Source: Limnephilus marmoratus
Lineage: Eukaryota; Arthropoda; Insecta; Trichoptera; Limnephilidae
Direction of reading: 5' to 3'
Assembly (NCBI GenBank): GCA_917880885.1
Contig: OU862928.1
Coordinates: forward strand, 43,264,962-43,328,961
DNA: 64,000 bases
Below, in pieces: positions 1 to 9,349 of this stretch (position 1 is its first letter; every line of letters starts with the position of its first letter). The notes below the pieces were generated by a model. The model ran no database searches, was not told the DNA's origin, and worked only from the letters and a program-made list of their open reading frames with translations. Position numbers and translations under genes: made by a program.

Positions 1-180
1 CTTAGAAGCAAAAGGCCCGAAGATATCGATCTAGGGGTTAGTATATTTATGGGCCAGCCGCAGAAGGAACGCCCCCGAATGGACATGTTACGACACGTGA
101 TTTATTCATTTCTCATCGGAGAGCGTCGCGTGCGGTCGTTAACAGCGACTTGTACCGGAACGCGTATTTTCAAAACCTAT

Positions 181-541
181 ACCGGTTCAGTCACGGTAGC
201 GACAATTTGTATTTTAAAAACACCTCTATATTGGTTATTTTTTATTACTTTGCAAAAACAAAAATGGTTCTAAAATCTGGCGAAAATAATCTTTTCAATG
301 TGTGAATTAGAAATGAATAATTTTATTTCTAAATGTTTTAATTTTGATATTATTCCCATGTAAAGTAAATACACCTCTAAATTGGTTATTTTTATCACTT
401 TGCAAAAACAAAATTTGTTCTAAAATAAAGATATAATAATCTTTCTAATGTGTATTATAGAAATAAATCATTTTATTTCTAAGTAGGTATTTACATTTTG
501 GTATTGAAAATGTAAATTGTCACTCCAGCGTCTGAACCGGT
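181..541. mobile_element. MITE-like element with 28-bp terminal inverted repeats
   Basis: The left end starts ACCGGTTCAG at 181 and the right end closes CTGAACCGGT at 541. Arms of about 28 bases (181-208 and 514-541) match imperfectly in inverted orientation and both end in GACAATTT. The interior holds two direct copies of a roughly 151-bp AT-rich unit (from about 220 and 371, each opening ACACCTCTA). There is no coding capacity. I could not settle the target duplication. Confidence 0.6.
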
Positions 542-2039
542 GTATGTTTTGGAAATACGCTACCAGTACAGCAATTACCTCCAATTAGCTCCAATTTTGA
601 CGAAGCTTTTTAAACTGTCCCTGAAGACTGGCTCTGTGCCCTCTGGTTGGAAAAAAGCGGTTATCCATCCTATTCCAAAGAAGGGTGACCGCTCCAACCC
701 AGCCAACTACCGCCCCATAGCGATCACATCAGTTCTGTCTAAGGTGATGGAACGTGTGATCAACGACAAACTGCTCACATACCTCGAGAAGAACAAAATT
801 ATTAACGACCGTCAATACGGATTCCGGCGGAACCACTCGTGCGGTGATCTTCTCGCGTATGTGACGCATGTTTGGGGGCGATGCCTGGAACGTTTCGGTG
901 AGACCCAAACGGTTGCACTGGACATCTCCAAGGCCTTTGACCGGGTTTGGCACCGAGGACTTGTCAACAAACTGCATTCTTACGGACTTCCCGCATCCTT
1001 GTGTGCATGGATTGCCGACTTCTTGAGGGAGAGGTCGATTCAGACGGTAGTCGATGGTTTCACCTCTTCCTCACACTCGATAAATGCTGGCGTCCCGCAG
1101 GGATCGGTTCTGTCTCCGACTTTGTTTTTGTTGCACATCAACGACCTTTTGTCATGTGCACCAATTCATTGTTACGCGGATGACAGTACAGTTCATGATA
1201 GCTTTTTGTTTGACAAGCCCCCAAAGGGCTCACAAACTCCAACAGCTCGTAAAGCTTTGAAGCAAAGAATGGACGGTTACCTCGAGAGTGTTTTCTCTTG
1301 GGGTAAAAATAATCTCGTTGAATTTAATGTTTCAAAGACCCAATCTTGTCTGATTACGTCTAAAAGGGATCGAAATGAAAATCTAGTCTCTTTCAACGGA
1401 AGCAATCTTCCGAACAGGCCCTCCATTGATATGCTTGGTGTAACCCTAAGTGACCAGCTCAGGTATGGGGGCTCCATCGAAGCCAGAGTAAAGTTAGCCT
1501 CCCAAAAACTGGGCGTACTGTACAGGGCCCGCAGATACTTTAATAGTACACAACTGCTAACCCTGTACAAATCGCAAGTGCGCCCCACGGTTGAATTTGG
1601 CAGCCACCTCTGGTCTGGAGCTCCAAAATACCTGAAAAATACCCTCGACTCTGTGCAAAAACGGGCGGTCCGTTTGATAGATTCTCCCATCTTAACAGAC
1701 GGATCGCAATCTTTAGAGCACAGGCGTCGGGTGGGAATGCTATCCTTGTTCTACCGGTATTACAATGGAAGATGCTCCGAGGAACTAGCATCATTGATCC
1801 CTTCGGCACCGGTGTATAGTCGGGAAACACGCCAAACGCGTGCCCAACATTTGTACACAGTTGACATTTGTCACATGAGAACGGGTCGTTTCTTCGACTC
1901 GTTCTTGTGTTCAACAGCTCGGCTGTGGAATGATTTGCCGGCCTCTGTGTTTCCTCCTTCCTACAACATGGGTCTCTTCAAGACCAATGTTCATTCCTTC
2001 CTCTCCTCAAAAAGACCCTCCACACAGCATCCCAGATGA
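540..2039 (+). CDS. Reverse transcriptase, C-terminal part of LINE-J ORF2
   Basis: This 499-residue open frame covers the RT and C-terminal region. Visible RT motifs, in order, are NYRPI (56-60), DISKAFD (128-134, first catalytic Asp), GVPQGSVLSP (about 184-193) and CYADD (211-215, catalytic Asp pair). The C-terminus carries the RLWNDLPASVFPP motif shared by every LINE-J fragment in the window. The first ~15 residues probably come from flanking DNA, because LINE similarity starts near LAPILTKLF. The frame is uninterrupted, so the insertion is fairly young, but without an endonuclease domain it cannot retrotranspose by itself. Jockey/CR1-type affinity is inferred from motif style only. Confidence 0.88.
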   Translation: MYVLEIRYQYSNYLQLAPILTKLFKLSLKTGSVPSGWKKAVIHPIPKKGDRSNPANYRPIAITSVLSKVMERVINDKLLTYLEKNKIINDRQYGFRRNHSCGDLLAYVTHVWGRCLERFGETQTVALDISKAFDRVWHRGLVNKLHSYGLPASLCAWIADFLRERSIQTVVDGFTSSSHSINAGVPQGSVLSPTLFLLHINDLLSCAPIHCYADDSTVHDSFLFDKPPKGSQTPTARKALKQRMDGYLESVFSWGKNNLVEFNVSKTQSCLITSKRDRNENLVSFNGSNLPNRPSIDMLGVTLSDQLRYGGSIEARVKLASQKLGVLYRARRYFNSTQLLTLYKSQVRPTVEFGSHLWSGAPKYLKNTLDSVQKRAVRLIDSPILTDGSQSLEHRRRVGMLSLFYRYYNGRCSEELASLIPSAPVYSRETRQTRAQHLYTVDICHMRTGRFFDSFLCSTARLWNDLPASVFPPSYNMGLFKTNVHSFLSSKRPSTQHPR

Positions 2040-2105
2040 CATAGACCCTGAGGGAAATTATTTTCCTCAGGGCCTCCTGTGTGGAGTTAATGTAAAAAAA
2101 AAAAA
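560..2105 (+). mobile_element. LINE-J copy, 5'-truncated non-LTR retrotransposon
   Basis: It contains the RT and C-terminal part of a LINE ORF2 but no endonuclease. It ends in a 3' tail with two nested stems: outer CTCCACACAG/CTGTGTGGAG (2018-2027 with 2077-2086) and inner CCCTGAGG/CCTCAGGG (2046-2053 with 2065-2072), then AATGT and a poly(A) run. The same tail closes five more LINE-J fragments and the NA-B family in this window. 5' truncation is normal for LINEs. Confidence 0.9.
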
Positions 2106-2280
2106 AAATTACGATATAAATAATATTATTTTACTCATCATGGTTGTTATTATTTTTGTCTGTAATTCTCAGAAAAAGGAATAATCATTTTTTTTACATT
2201 GTTGTTCTAATCTTTGCCTGTAATCTCAGAATAAGGAAGAATATTTTTTTAGATCATCTTTTTTATTACTAATAGAACAG

Positions 2281-2391
2281 CGCATGAGACGATGTATGAA
2301 AGTGAACGGGGCAAGGAGTGTGTGCCGAGACCGAGTTGTTTGGCGGTCCGTCCTCTCTGCCTACCCCTGCGGGGAAACGGCGTGATGGTTA
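2281..2391 (+). repeat. Alternative SINE head fused to a SINE-A body
   Basis: The stretch contains CTCTCTGCCTACCCCTGCGG and GGCGTGATGG, a signature I recall from moth SINEs, and runs straight into a SINE-A body at 2392. The usual tRNA-like SINE-A head is missing here, so this looks like a chimeric SINE. The lepidopteran attribution is from memory. Confidence 0.5.
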
Positions 2392-2648
2392 GTTAGTTAG
2401 AGTGGAAGATACTCTCAGTATCGCCCTGGTGTAAGACCACCATTCAGAATTGAAATGTTGCTTGAAATGACTTCTGCCGTGTTTGGTGACTAGATCTGAA
2501 TAGCCAGGTACTTCCCCACCTTCCTTTTCCATATCTCCTTCCCATCCACACTGCCTTCAACCTCACAACATACCCCAATTGGGGATGCCATAGTCCCGCT
2601 GGCTCCAGACGGGAGCAGTTGGGACTCTTGTGCGGTATTCATGTAAAA
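2392..2648 (+). mobile_element. SINE-A body and tail
   Basis: The body starts GTGGAAGATACTCTCAGTAT and ends at a hairpin-rich tail (CCCCAATTGGGG palindrome, then GGCTCCAGACGGGAGC) followed by TTCATGTAAAAAA. It interrupts a series of imperfect ~60-bp direct repeats containing CTGTAATTCTCAGAA (about 2150, 2210, 2660 and 2715). Confidence 0.8.
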
Positions 2649-2962
2649 AAAGATAAGTTTTATTATTTTTGCCAGTAATTCTCAGAAGAAGGAATTTTTT
2701 TTTTCATCACTGTTATTATTTTTGTCTGTAATACCCAACAGAAGGATTAATATTTTCTTAACTGAGGGAATTTTTTAATTAATTGTTTTTACATGAAACG
2801 ACAAAAACGAGTAATGTTCATAATAAATTTGCCTAATAAAATATATTATGTGGGTGTTTTTATTTTTTTAGTTGTATGTAATTTTAGTTAGAAAAATACA
2901 TAAGGTGGGATATTTTTAAACTTTTTATGTTTGCCTGCAAAAAAGTTATGTTTCAAAAATTA

Positions 2963-3091
2963 TGCAGGGTGGAACAGTACGCACCCGAGAGATTTTAACC
3001 AGCGATTCCCGAGCTTAGAGTAAAAAATATTAAAGTCATTTCTCTGTCCGATGACACTTTTTATCTATTAAAACATTTAAAATATTATTCC
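2963..3091 (+). repeat. Fragment of the ACAGGGTGTAACAG-ended MITE family
   Basis: GGGTGGAACAGTACGCACCC and the following GATTTTAACC match the left end of the complete copy at 34061-34236. The fragment stops where the full-length LINE begins. Confidence 0.5.
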
Positions 3092-3134
3092 ATCACACAA
3101 TAATACGTCATCTTGTAAACAACCTCAAATAATT

Positions 3135-3428
3135 GCTCTGACAAAATTTTTGAATTTTAAGTATTAAAAGTAACGGAAAACATTAAAAAAGTGCACAAAC
3201 TAACACAGATTATTGTGCTTCTACATAGTACTCTAATTTATACCAGTGATCTAACACATCTAAAGTTTTAATACCTGAAACAAAAAAACAGTGCTCTGAC
3301 TAAACTAATGAATTCTAAGTATTAAAAGTTACTGAAAACATTAGAAAAGTGCGCAAACTAACACTGAACATTGTGTTCTACTTTATACCAGTGATTTAAC
3401 ACATCAAAAGTTTAAATACCTGAAACAG
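3135..3428 (+). repeat. Tandem 158-bp monomers in the LINE 5' UTR
   Basis: Two units start GCTCTGAC at 3135 and 3293, and a third start follows near 3428. They share GTGC(A/G)CAAACTAACAC and TTATACCAGTGAT. Repeated 5' monomers are known promoter units in some LINEs, such as mouse L1; promoter function here is inferred. Confidence 0.7.
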
Positions 3429-3471
3429 TGTTGTGACTTCACATATAAACTTTCTAAATTATACTCTAAAA

Positions 3472-4374
3472 ATGAACTGCGAAGGTTGCCTCAACTTGAT
3501 CTCGAATAATGACTTTGCACTCACCTGTGCCATCTGCAATACCGCGTTTCATAATACCTGTGTCAACATCACCGATACAAATTTCAAAAGAATGGCGGTT
3601 AAAAATAAATTAACTTGGAACTGTCCGAAATGCAAAAGCCGATCGAGCTCACCATCCTCGAAGTCCGGTTCAGAAACTGATGTCTTATTCGAACGAATCA
3701 CCAAACATTTTGACAACAAAATTACTGAAATGAAAAAAATGTTTGAAGAAGAAATAAGAGACTTAAAGAAAAGCAGCGAATTCATCTGTAACCAGTATGA
3801 AGACCTTGTGTCGAGCTTCAAACAAATGCAGGATCTGCATAAAGAAACCAAGTTTTTACGTGAGGTGAACGATAAGAATAACATAAGAATTTCTAGCCTT
3901 GAGTGTAGACTTGCAGAACTCGAGCAAGAGAAGTTATCTGACAGTGTGGAGATGGCGGGAGTGGAGCTGCAGCCGGGCGAACAACCTACGGAAGCTGTAC
4001 TACGGGTAGCCAGCTTGCTGGGCTTGCCCCTGCTACAACAGGACATTCGTATGGTGACCAGGACCCAAGACCGCAGACGTAACACCCCGGACAAACTGCA
4101 TATCGCTTTTCGCAACCCTAAAACTAGGGATTCGATTCTCTCAGTAAAAAGTGCGGCCAAAACACTTAACTTGAGTTCGCCGATTTACATCAGTGAAGTG
4201 CTTTCACCTTACTTTAAGGAACTATTGTGGAAAACCAAACAAACTGCCAAAGAAACTCTTTTCCAATTCGTGTGGTTCAAAGCGAGTAGACTGCTTGTAC
4301 GTAAAGGACCCGGGGAAAAAACCATCCAGATTAGACACGAAAATGATCTTAAAAAAATGGGGACTCATCCATAA
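3472..4374 (+). CDS. LINE ORF1 protein with PHD-type zinc finger and coiled coil
   Basis: The frame opens at 3433, but the ATG at 3472 (MNCEGC) sits directly before the first Cys pair and is the better start, giving 300 residues. Residues 1-55 form a Cys4-His-Cys3 PHD-like finger (CEGC, CAIC, HNTC, CPKC). Residues of about 75-155 are charged and probably coiled coil, for trimer formation. The C-terminal ~130 residues resemble the basic RNA-binding region of CR1/L2-type ORF1 proteins. The expected role is an RNA chaperone coating the element transcript. The stop lies 47 bp before ORF2, in another frame, so ORF2 needs reinitiation or a similar mechanism. Confidence 0.8.
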   Translation: MNCEGCLNLISNNDFALTCAICNTAFHNTCVNITDTNFKRMAVKNKLTWNCPKCKSRSSSPSSKSGSETDVLFERITKHFDNKITEMKKMFEEEIRDLKKSSEFICNQYEDLVSSFKQMQDLHKETKFLREVNDKNNIRISSLECRLAELEQEKLSDSVEMAGVELQPGEQPTEAVLRVASLLGLPLLQQDIRMVTRTQDRRRNTPDKLHIAFRNPKTRDSILSVKSAAKTLNLSSPIYISEVLSPYFKELLWKTKQTAKETLFQFVWFKASRLLVRKGPGEKTIQIRHENDLKKMGTHP

Positions 4375-4421
4375 ATCACTAACCCATCAAATTTACATTT
4401 TCTAATTTACTGAATATTAAC

Positions 4422-7415
4422 ATGGCTGACCTACTGAAAATGAATCTTAATAACTTGCACCACCATTACACTACTGCGGATCAGAAATTATGTGATACAA
4501 TCCTCACTAGCCCACCTTCACTAACTATACTAAATCAAAACATACGTTCTCTCAACAAAAATTACGATGAACTCGACATCCTAACCAACACTTTTACTAC
4601 AGATTTTAATATCATTATTCTTACAGAATGTTGGATTACAAACGCCTTCACCCAGAAACACAAACAAAATTACACCCAGTACCACACATTAAATAATAAA
4701 AAACAAAACGACGGTGTTGTGGTCTATCTTCATAACAACCTTAGTAGTTTAGTTTCTGAAATTTTCATTGATAACTCAAACTGTTTACAAATAATCGTCA
4801 ACCAAGAAACATGTATACTTGCACTATACAGATCACCATCCACCCATGATATCGCACCATTCATATCTTCCCTTAATAGTCATCTTAATAAATTAAATTC
4901 CTTTAAAAATATCATAATAGCCGGTGACCTTAATATTAATCTACTGCCTAATGGTCACCCACAAAACCACGATTACCTTTTGATGCTGATGCAACATGGT
5001 ATCTTCAGTACTATTAATACCCCCACTAGAGTAACCAATAACACTGAGTCTTGTATAGACCACATTATGGTAAAATCAAAACATTATATCAAAAGCATAG
5101 TCTACGAATCCTCCATTACGGACCATTACACAACTTTACTAGGCCTGACTACACCAACTCCAAATTTGCTTACTCAACGCCATTTCACAATTAAGAATAT
5201 TGCCTATGACAACATAAAATCATGTTTAGATGAACAATCATGGGAGCATTTAAGGAGTATAACGTCAACAGATAAGGCTTGGTACTACTTTATTACATAC
5301 CTACAAACCATCATCACGCAAAATACTAAAACATCAACAAAAATTATTCCCCACCGCCAAAAAAAACTAAAAACTTGGATAACTCAAAGCATCTTAAACT
5401 GTATTAAAAAAAGAGATAAGTTACACAAACAAGTCAAACTCAACCCATCTGATACTACTCTCTACTCATTCTACAAAAGATATAGAAATCTATGCACCCT
5501 AATTATACGAAAAGCTAAAGAGCTACACTTCAAAAATAAACTGATAGAATCCAATTACGATCCCAAAAGTGTATGGTCAATACTAAAGGAAAGTACTTGC
5601 ACTCATAAATTCGATGATGATAATATCAAAAATATTGTCATTAACAATGAAGAAATCCTCTTCCACGACAATCCCACATTAGTTTTAAATTACATTAACA
5701 ATCATTACACAAATATTGGAGGCATTCTGGCAGAAAACATTACAAGTACTGTGGCAGAGAATCTACATTCATCTATCCAACAAGATACTCCTAACTCCAA
5801 TAATGATATACAATTTAAACTCCAAACCATCTCATGTGAAAATACATCTAAAATAATACAATCCTTAAAGAATAGCTCAGCTGTAGGTACTGACTACATA
5901 GACGCTAAAACCATTAAAACTCTAAGTGACCAACTCCTCAATCCACTTACATACCTGATAAATCGTAGCCTAAAAGAAGGTATTTTCCCTAGCTGCTTAA
6001 AAAATGGACTGGTAATTCCTATCTATAAGTCAGGACCTAAAAATGACATCAACAACTACAGACCCATCACTCTTCTAAATACTATGTCCAAAATTCTGGA
6101 AAAAGCCATCAAAGAACAGCTCTACCACTACCTAGAAACAAACCATCTACTCTCGAAGAACCAGCATGGCTTTAGAAAGAACAGTAATACACAACACGCT
6201 TTAACCTCAGTAACAGACTTTATTAACTCTAACCTTGACTCAAAGAAAAAAGTAATCTCAATATACCTAGACTTATGTAAAGCCTTCGATACAATATCTC
6301 ACAATATACTTTTTAAGAAACTTATTAAACTTGGCATAACTGGAAATGAACTTAACTTACTGAAAAGTTTTATGTCAGAGAGAACTCAACAAGTCATTAT
6401 TAACAAAGTGAAAAGTGAACCCCTTCCGATCAGTTACGGAGTGCCCCAGGGTAGTGTTCTAGGTCCCTTAATGTTTCTTATCTACATCAATGATATCTGT
6501 GAACTAATTACAGAAGGCAACATTGTGACATTCGCTGATGACACCGTAATACTTTGTCAAGCTGACTCATGGATCAAGGCATTCCTTAAAGCTGAGAAAA
6601 GTCTTGCTGTCATCAAACAATGGCTCAATGAAAACAAACTTACTCTAAATACAAAAAAAACTAAATTCATAACACACAGTATAACTCAAAGAGGTCAACC
6701 TCCTCCAACCTTCGCTCTGAAAATACACGACTGCTCCCAACCCTCCTCAATATGCAAATGCGAAATCATAGAAAATGTCAAACAAATAAAATATCTAGGC
6801 GTCATAATTGACGAAAACCTACGCTGGAATGACCACATCAACTTAATTACATCCAAGCTTAAAAAAATCATGTATCTCTTAAATAATATAAAAAACATCT
6901 TCCCACGCACTATACTAAGATCTATTTACTTTGCTCTTTCCCAATCTATAATCATGTATGGTCTTCTGTCTTGGGGAAGTGCAAGTAATATTTCTCTAGA
7001 TCCACTAGAAAAAGCACAAAAGGCAACAATCAAACTAATTCTTCAAGTAGCGTATGATACTAACTCTGAAAAAATTTACAAGATGCTCGACGTTTTGTCA
7101 ATCAGACAACTCTACGCTAAATCGTCTATTCTTCACCTCTCCAAATTCAAACTGCATATCCCTTTACTTTCTCAGTCCTCAATAACAAGCCGGTCTTCAA
7201 TAAATCTAACACTTAACATCCCGCTAAAGCACACGACCCACGGACAAAGATCCTTTAACTACTATTCCATCAAACTATATAACAGCATGCCACCTTCTTT
7301 AAAACAACTTGCTGATTATTCACCAACGTATAAACTAAAAAAACAAATCACAGACTGGATAAAAACTAAAGGAACACTATTTTTCCAAAACCTATTTACT
7401 CCAAACCAAACATAA
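4422..7415 (+). CDS. LINE ORF2: APE-type endonuclease and reverse transcriptase
   Basis: The 997-residue frame is intact. The endonuclease is at about 33-240: NQNIRSLN (38-45), LTEC with the catalytic Glu (67-70), GDLNI (168-172), CIDHIM (211-216) and TDH (233-235), covering the metal-binding and catalytic positions of the APE family. The RT is at about 490-780, with NYRPITLLN, LDLCKAFDTISH (about 612-623), YGVPQGSVLGP (about 671) and FADD (about 703). The C-terminal region ends with the YNSMPPSLK motif typical of these LINEs. The protein nicks target DNA and primes reverse transcription there. No stop or frameshift is seen, and length is normal for the clade. Confidence 0.92.
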   Translation: MADLLKMNLNNLHHHYTTADQKLCDTILTSPPSLTILNQNIRSLNKNYDELDILTNTFTTDFNIIILTECWITNAFTQKHKQNYTQYHTLNNKKQNDGVVVYLHNNLSSLVSEIFIDNSNCLQIIVNQETCILALYRSPSTHDIAPFISSLNSHLNKLNSFKNIIIAGDLNINLLPNGHPQNHDYLLMLMQHGIFSTINTPTRVTNNTESCIDHIMVKSKHYIKSIVYESSITDHYTTLLGLTTPTPNLLTQRHFTIKNIAYDNIKSCLDEQSWEHLRSITSTDKAWYYFITYLQTIITQNTKTSTKIIPHRQKKLKTWITQSILNCIKKRDKLHKQVKLNPSDTTLYSFYKRYRNLCTLIIRKAKELHFKNKLIESNYDPKSVWSILKESTCTHKFDDDNIKNIVINNEEILFHDNPTLVLNYINNHYTNIGGILAENITSTVAENLHSSIQQDTPNSNNDIQFKLQTISCENTSKIIQSLKNSSAVGTDYIDAKTIKTLSDQLLNPLTYLINRSLKEGIFPSCLKNGLVIPIYKSGPKNDINNYRPITLLNTMSKILEKAIKEQLYHYLETNHLLSKNQHGFRKNSNTQHALTSVTDFINSNLDSKKKVISIYLDLCKAFDTISHNILFKKLIKLGITGNELNLLKSFMSERTQQVIINKVKSEPLPISYGVPQGSVLGPLMFLIYINDICELITEGNIVTFADDTVILCQADSWIKAFLKAEKSLAVIKQWLNENKLTLNTKKTKFITHSITQRGQPPPTFALKIHDCSQPSSICKCEIIENVKQIKYLGVIIDENLRWNDHINLITSKLKKIMYLLNNIKNIFPRTILRSIYFALSQSIIMYGLLSWGSASNISLDPLEKAQKATIKLILQVAYDTNSEKIYKMLDVLSIRQLYAKSSILHLSKFKLHIPLLSQSSITSRSSINLTLNIPLKHTTHGQRSFNYYSIKLYNSMPPSLKQLADYSPTYKLKKQITDWIKTKGTLFFQNLFTPNQT

Positions 7416-8045
7416 AAATTAACTTGGTATTTAAATTATACCACTAGATCTACAAAATAGATTAATATTGCATAACTATTTTTAAAATATTGGCACTAAT
7501 ATCATCTACTTTTGTTTGTTTCTTTTATTCTCTTTTCGTCACAACTGCTCTCAAGTTCACTCTTCTTGTATATTCTTTATTTTTTTTTCTTTTTACTATA
7601 ATGTATTATCCATTGCGACTTTAGTATATTATGATGCTCAACTTACCTCAACTTACTACATTGTGTCTGCATAATATTATGATGACTATCTCAACACAGC
7701 TACCTACACCTACTATATGTACAATACTGCCACCATGGGTAGTACCACGGAGTCCTCCTTGAGAGTCTCAAGGGGATACTGTGCTATCACTTATGATGGC
7801 ATGATAATACATGCGTACACCTCAGCACGGGTTCTCCCAGTGAGGTGTTCACAATCCATAACCACATTCGTTTTAACTAATTACATACAGTTGCCGATCA
7901 CATTTCACTCTACTACCTACTATGTTTCATATTAAGAATATTTTTGTTTTACTTCCACCTAATGTCATTGTCATTGCACTTATTAACTGTATATCATTGT
8001 ATTTATTAACTGTATGTAAAAGCATAGAAATAAATAAATAAATAA
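7416..8045 (+). other. LINE 3' UTR with simple-repeat tail
   Basis: This AT-rich stretch follows ORF2. It has a GC-richer core (about 7735-7865, with GGAGTCCTCCTTGAGAGTCT) and ends in AAATAAATAAATAAAT. The open frame at 7717-7935 lies inside it and has no recognisable product. Confidence 0.7.
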
Positions 8046-8052
8046 ATCACAC

Positions 8053-8617
8053 GCCGCAAATGAGTACTCAGGAGTATAACTTGTTTATAGTGTAGCGGTC
8101 ATTTGAAAAGCGTTGCGTCTCGTTCTAACGGCATATCGTTCAAACGAGACAGCGCTAGTTCGCTTAAACCCATCCCGTCGTGATGGGATCAGTAGCGACA
8201 TGTGATCGAAAAACTTTTTTCGTTGTTTATTAATAGAAAAAATATATCATCGGACAACAAAATGACATCTACATTTTTTATTGATCATTGTCTGTTGTCA
8301 ATAAAGCCAACGCTAATCCAATACGTTGAAATTTCGAAAGTGACGGAGCCATGACACGTTTGCGCACAGCGCGAGCGCTCCGAACACGTGCGCACAGCGC
8401 AAAAGCTAAGACCTTTCTGCAAATTGGATGGTGTGGTGGAAACCGCCAATCTGGCTGGCCAGCAAGAAGTGACTAGAAATTGGATGGTGAGGAGGCCACT
8501 TAAATAATAGAAGCGTAACTCTCTCTCTCTCTTTCTTTCTTCACTAACTTATATGTCCCTCTCAACTACCGTTCGCCTCGCTTTTTGTAACGCTCTCGTC
8601 ACGCATTCGCCAGTCTA
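8053..8617. other. Intergenic, no gene recognised
   Basis: The stretch contains an 8-bp hairpin GTCTCGTT/AACGAGAC (about 8116-8151), a fragment resembling the ACAGGGTGTAACAG MITE interior (about 8230-8280), direct repeats of GCGCACAGCGC (about 8362 and 8390) and a TC-rich run at 8520-8540. I see no coding potential. Confidence 0.5.
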
Positions 8618-8962
8618 GGGGCCATTCAAGTATTACGTAACGCACTTGGGGGGGGGGGAGTCTTGTGAAACGTTTCTGTGCGTTACGAGGGGGAGAGGGG
8701 TGAGGGGGGTTCGAACAACGCGTTACGTAACATGTTTTTCTTTATTTAGATAAAAAAAACTAGGTATTTAAAATCTTCCAAGTTGGCAATCCTTTTCGTT
8801 CTCGAAATCTCTTGTTTAGTACCGCAAACGCGATTAAAACGAGAAAAAGGGTATGTTTAGAGGGGGGGGGGGGTACGGAAAAACGTTACTGCGCGTTACA
8901 TGGGGGGAGGGGGGGGGTCAAAGATCTTAAAAAATTGCGTTACGTAATACTTGAACGCCCCC
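8618..8962. mobile_element. MITE with ~26-bp terminal inverted repeats
   Basis: The left end is GGGG plus TTCAAGTATTACGTAACGCA, and the right end is its inverse (TGCGTTACGTAATACTTGAA then CGCCCCC). The interior is G-rich with two internal repeats of a GTTAC-rich motif. This terminus is widespread in insect genomes. It is non-coding; the frame at 8812-9069 is spurious. Confidence 0.8.
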
Positions 8963-9246
8963 TTACTCCCCAATTCAAATGTGTGAAAAAAAGTTTTTTA
9001 AGTACTGCAAAAATTATCAATACATTGGTAACCATAAGGAACATGTTTTATACACAAATCAAATCATAACAGAATTATAAATAGGAACTACAGAAACATA
9101 ACCTTATTCACGAAATATCGGAGAAATACTCTTTTATGGCCCCTTTATATTTAGAAAGTTCGCAATTGAAAATGTCCATCTTGGATAACATGCTACTCGT
9201 ATTGTAACTATTGCGTATTCTGTTCAGGCGAGAATTCTGCTTATAG

Positions 9247-9349
9247 TTGGACCCTGCCTCCACCCTGGCAGTTCACCAGCTTCCTCCCGGCATCTAGCGG
9301 CTACAAAGGACTACCTGCACACTACGGTGCCCTATTTACTACAGTCTGT
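9247..9349 (+). CDS. Pseudoprotease exon 1 (as found)
   Basis: This 103-bp exon has acceptor ttatag and donor GTGAGA. It begins with the last base of a split codon, then WTLPPPWQFTSF and onward to LFTTVC, ending in phase 0. It is the weakest exon of the set: the phase fits the next exon, but the protein stretch is not diagnostic. An upstream exon ending in a two-base remainder must exist. Confidence 0.5.

Larger units (their letters stand above)
3099..8045 (+). mobile_element. Apparently full-length two-ORF LINE (CR1-like)
   Basis: It has a 5' UTR with tandem repeats, ORF1 (3472-4374), ORF2 (4422-7415), a 3' UTR of about 630 bp and an AAATA-type tail at about 8027-8045. The heptamer ATCACAC occurs just before the 5' end (3092-3098) and right after the tail (8046-8052), which fits a short target duplication. 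Both ORFs are open, so this is the most complete retrotransposon in the window and possibly competent or recently so. CR1-like placement rests on the PHD-type ORF1, an APE-type endonuclease and the short repetitive tail. Confidence 0.85.

Noticed and set aside
1277..1914. Minus-strand frames opposite the LINE-J RT
   Set aside because: Shadow frames of a real RT with no protein signature; the same holds at 3549-4160 opposite ORF1 and 59894-60256.
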